Assembly: GCA_036554605.1 (NCBI GenBank)
Contig: DATBMY010000185.1
Span: 1-17,558 of the forward strand
Length of the DNA stretch: 17,558 bases
From: DATBMY01 sp036554605
GTDB lineage: Bacteria > Acidobacteriota > Blastocatellia > UBA7656
Direction of reading: 5' to 3'
The notes under the pieces are model-generated. The model worked only from the letters and a program-made list of their open reading frames with translations, did not search any database and had not been told where the DNA came from. Shown here piece by piece: positions 15,967-17,558 of the stretch. Both the position numbers and the translations under genes were made by a program. The first letter of the stretch is position 1, and each line of letters starts with the position of its first letter.

Positions 15967-17142
15967 TCACTGCTTGCTCGATGATCCGGCTATCCCCGTC
16001 AGCCGGCGGCCGGCGGCGCGCAGCACTAGAGTGGCGGGGGAGACCTGCTCGACTTCGACCTCGATTGTGCCGGGAAGCCCGTGCTGAAACGGGATAGGCG
16101 ACGCGGGATCAGGCTCGACTAACAGCTCGACGCGTATGCGCCCGTCGCGCGGCTCGGCGCTGACGCTTGAGACCGTCGCGGGCACCCCGCCGTATTCGGT
16201 CCACGGGAATCCTTCGAGCCGCATGCGCGCCGGCTGCCCCGCTCTTATGCGGCCGAGCGCCGCCGAGGGAGCGAATTCGGCCACGGCCTTCAACCGCCCC
16301 GGTGGGATGACCGCGCCCAGCTTATCGCCTTCGCGCACGACCGAGCCCGCGGGAAGCTTAGCCACCTGGCCGAGCCGGCCGCTCGCGGGCGCGCGCACTA
16401 TGCGGCGCTCGATCTCGTTCCTGAGCCGCTCGACCGTGGCGGCGCGGGTAGCCATCTCGCCTTCAAGCGTGGCGACCTGCCGCAACAGCGCGGCTACGCG
16501 CGATTGCTGGTCGGTCTCGCGGACGCCCTGGTCTTTTTCCAGCCGCGCGACGGCAAGCCTCAGCGCGTCGGAGGCGGCGCGGGCCTTTTCGGCGTCGGCG
16601 CGGGCGCGCAGCAAAACAATTTCTGATATGAGCCCGTCGCGGTGAAGCTTGACGAAGCGTTCGGCCTCCTCCATCCTCTGCCGCGCTTCGGTCTCGGCCT
16701 CGTTATATTTCGCGCGGGCCTCGTCGAGCGCGACCGGAGTGGCCTGGCGCGTCTGGTCGAGCGATTGCCGGCCGACGCCTATCTCGCCGCGAAGCGCCGC
16801 GAGTTGCGAAGCGAGCGCGCCGATGCGCGACTCCTCTTCGCCGAGCTGGAGCCGTTGAGGGTCGGAATCGAGCTCCAGAAGCAGATCGCCCGCCTTCACC
16901 TCTCTTCCCATCACGAGGTTCGTGACGACTACGCGCCCGGACGCGTGCGACTCTATGGATTGGACCTCGGCTTCGACTTCGAGCCGCGCCGCGCCGGTCG
17001 TCTCGTATATCGATACTCTGGCAAGCACGAGCCAGGCGGCCCAGGCGGCCAGCACGAGCATGACTACCAGCAGCCCGAGCGTGGAGCGGCGAAAACTATC
17101 CGCTTTGAGCGAACGAGTCGTCCGCGAAAACGGGCTTGACAT
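15967..17142 (-). CDS. HlyD-family periplasmic adaptor (NHLM-type secretion protein)
   Basis: This 391-residue membrane-fusion protein links the inner-membrane ABC exporter to the outer envelope. A cytoplasmic N-terminus with basic residues is followed by one membrane helix (about 20-41). Two halves of a lipoyl/biotinyl-like domain (about 57-92, ASGRVVVTNLVMGREVKAGD; about 250-285, APASGRLGQVAKLPAGSVVREGD) flank a long charged coiled coil (about 95-240). A beta-barrel region (about 286-375; ARMRLEGFPWTEYGGVPATV) follows. The ATG has GGAGG 6 nt upstream. It is the first gene of the exporter operon. No TolC-like outer-membrane gene is in the window; one encoded elsewhere would be needed in a Gram-negative cell. 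Confidence 0.93.
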   Translation of the reverse strand: MSSPFSRTTRSLKADSFRRSTLGLLVVMLVLAAWAAWLVLARVSIYETTGAARLEVEAEVQSIESHASGRVVVTNLVMGREVKAGDLLLELDSDPQRLQLGEEESRIGALASQLAALRGEIGVGRQSLDQTRQATPVALDEARAKYNEAETEARQRMEEAERFVKLHRDGLISEIVLLRARADAEKARAASDALRLAVARLEKDQGVRETDQQSRVAALLRQVATLEGEMATRAATVERLRNEIERRIVRAPASGRLGQVAKLPAGSVVREGDKLGAVIPPGRLKAVAEFAPSAALGRIRAGQPARMRLEGFPWTEYGGVPATVSSVSAEPRDGRIRVELLVEPDPASPIPFQHGLPGTIEVEVEQVSPATLVLRAAGRRLTGIAGSSSKQ

Positions 17143-17206
17143 CGACTGCCTCCGAAACCGCCTTAATCAAGCAGCACACACAAAGGCCGATTGTTTACCA
17201 ATGTTG

Positions 17207-17251
17207 AGAGTTCACGCTTTAGCGTGCCGGGCAAGCTGAGGCTTGAACTCT
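17207..17251. repeat. Three-way-junction palindromic repeat, copy 2
   Basis: Outer stem agagttca (17207-17214) / tgaactct (17244-17251) encloses two hairpins: cacgct-tt-agcgtg and caagc-tgag-gcttg. It lies in the leader of the exporter operon, between the promoter and hlyD-like gene. The second hairpin differs from copy 1 by paired changes that keep base-pairing. Confidence 0.8.
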
Positions 17252-17302
17252 AAACGCTACCTTTACAAAGCACCTGCTTGCCGTCTCCGTAGCTAGTAGG
17301 TT

Positions 17303-17337
17303 TGTGATTATCACACCTGTTGGCTCGAAGAGCCAAC
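17303..17337 (-). promoter_or_regulatory. Promoter of the exporter operon, overlapped by two palindromes
   Basis: On the minus strand, TTGGCT (17331-17336), an 18-nt spacer and GATAAT (17307-17312), with an extended -10 TG, precede the HlyD-like gene by about 165 nt. The -10 lies inside the palindrome TGTGATAATCACA (17303-17315). The -35 lies inside an 8-bp hairpin (gttggctc-gaa-gagccaac, 17319-17337). Either palindrome could be an operator. On the plus strand the hairpin is followed by five T's. Confidence 0.45.
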
Positions 17338-17368
17338 CATGTTTTTCGCGCGGGAGAGTAATTGCCAT

Positions 17369-17412
17369 AAAAACGCTACGGCTGCTCGGGACCCGAAGGA
17401 CCCGAGCAGCCG
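17369..17412 (-). terminator. Strong intrinsic terminator after the small peptide ORF
   Basis: A 15-bp stem with one T-T mismatch (12 outer pairs, 2 inner pairs) is closed by C(UUCG)G. A T5 tract on the minus strand (17369-17373) follows after a short gap. It sits 40 nt downstream of the peptide ORF stop and before the exporter promoter, so the peptide is transcribed apart from, and probably more than, the exporter genes. Confidence 0.85.
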
Positions 17413-17452
17413 CATATGGCGTGGAGTTTCAGAGTTGTTTAGCTTCAGGCGA

Positions 17453-17503
17453 TTAGCTACCCGTGATTGTGCCCCCGGCTTTTACGTTGGTTTTGATCCT
17501 CAT
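17453..17503 (-). CDS. 16-residue peptide ORF, candidate exported peptide precursor
   Basis: The ORF encodes MRIKTNVKAGGTITGS. An AAAGGGG ribosome-binding site lies 8 nt before the ATG, and a strong terminator follows the stop. It lies immediately upstream of an exporter with an intact C39 peptidase, which cleaves after double glycine; the peptide contains AGG, leaving TITGS as a possible product. I recall short KxxVKAGG peptides from related bacteria, from memory only and not checked. The frame is also open upstream of the ATG to the window edge (17557), so this could be the end of a longer ORF; the SD with its A-rich spacer favours the short start. No tailoring enzyme is seen. It could also be a non-coding leader or a spurious ORF. 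Confidence 0.45.
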   Translation of the reverse strand: MRIKTNVKAGGTITGS

Positions 17504-17558
17504 TTTTTTATCCCCTTTCGCGCGGTCACTTTCCCCGCGCCGCTCAAGCAATTCGGCC

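Noticed and set aside
17303..17315. CRP-type binding site (TGTGA...TCACA)
   Set aside because: The half-sites fit but the spacer is 3 nt rather than the 6 nt of a CRP site; kept only as an unassigned palindrome over the -10 element.
17219..17368. Minus-strand 49-codon ORF between the peptide terminator and HlyD
   Set aside because: It has no SD, starts at the terminator T-tract, spans the promoter and ends inside the palindromic repeat, so it is probably not translated.
17339..17558. Plus-strand reading frame open from an ATG at 17339 to the right edge
   Set aside because: It reads through the terminator hairpin and the antisense of the peptide ORF, has only a weak SD-like stretch and no recognisable sequence. 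Most likely a chance open frame.

Overview
The window is 17.6 kb of GC-rich bacterial DNA. Nearly every gene lies on the minus strand; one small rhodanese gene is on plus. Several proteins are large, secreted and typical of soil heterotrophs: an S9/DPP-IV peptidase, a POT peptide transporter, a LytM-type M23 peptidase, a FecR/DUF6600-like protein, a YtcJ-type amidohydrolase and a HEXXH metallopeptidase. With this gene mix, the frequent ATA isoleucine codons and a dispersed palindromic repeat, an Acidobacteriota genome (Blastocatellia-like) seems likely. That assignment is inference; there is no rRNA or other marker gene here.

Layout from left to right. 1-1056 (-) is the N-terminal part of a DPP-IV-like peptidase that runs off the left edge. 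1176-2804 (-) is a POT di/tripeptide transporter followed by a strong intrinsic terminator. 3136-3927 (-) is a secreted M23 peptidase with a TTG start, its own consensus promoter and a terminator. 4177-4614 (+) is a single-domain rhodanese. It faces the 4701-7145 (-) FecR/DUF6600-like protein across an AT-rich hairpin that can terminate both. 7373-9124 (-) is a membrane-anchored or secreted Amidohydro_3 enzyme. 9222-9620 (-) is a VOC/glyoxalase-fold protein overlapping the end of 9563-10912 (-), a secreted HEXXH metallopeptidase.

The right third (10996-17503, all minus) is the most interesting part: a peptide-export locus. In transcription order it has a very short ORF (16 codons, ending KAGG-TITGS), a terminator with a UUCG loop, a promoter region covered by two palindromes, an HlyD-like adaptor, a 949-residue ABC exporter with an intact C39 (double-glycine) peptidase, and a second 703-residue ABC protein. 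The second ABC protein's N-terminal domain looks like a dead C39 fold, and it stops immediately after the H-loop. The HlyD + C39-ABC + second-ABC order matches the NHLM-type bacteriocin/RiPP export systems. The C39 protease would cleave the leader of a small peptide after GG during export. No modification enzyme is visible; more precursor or tailoring genes may lie beyond the right edge.

Two copies of a three-way-junction palindromic repeat (9158-9209 and 17207-17251) with compensatory base changes sit in intergenic spaces, one of them in the leader of the exporter operon. No tRNA, rRNA, CRISPR array, insertion sequence or phage gene was seen.
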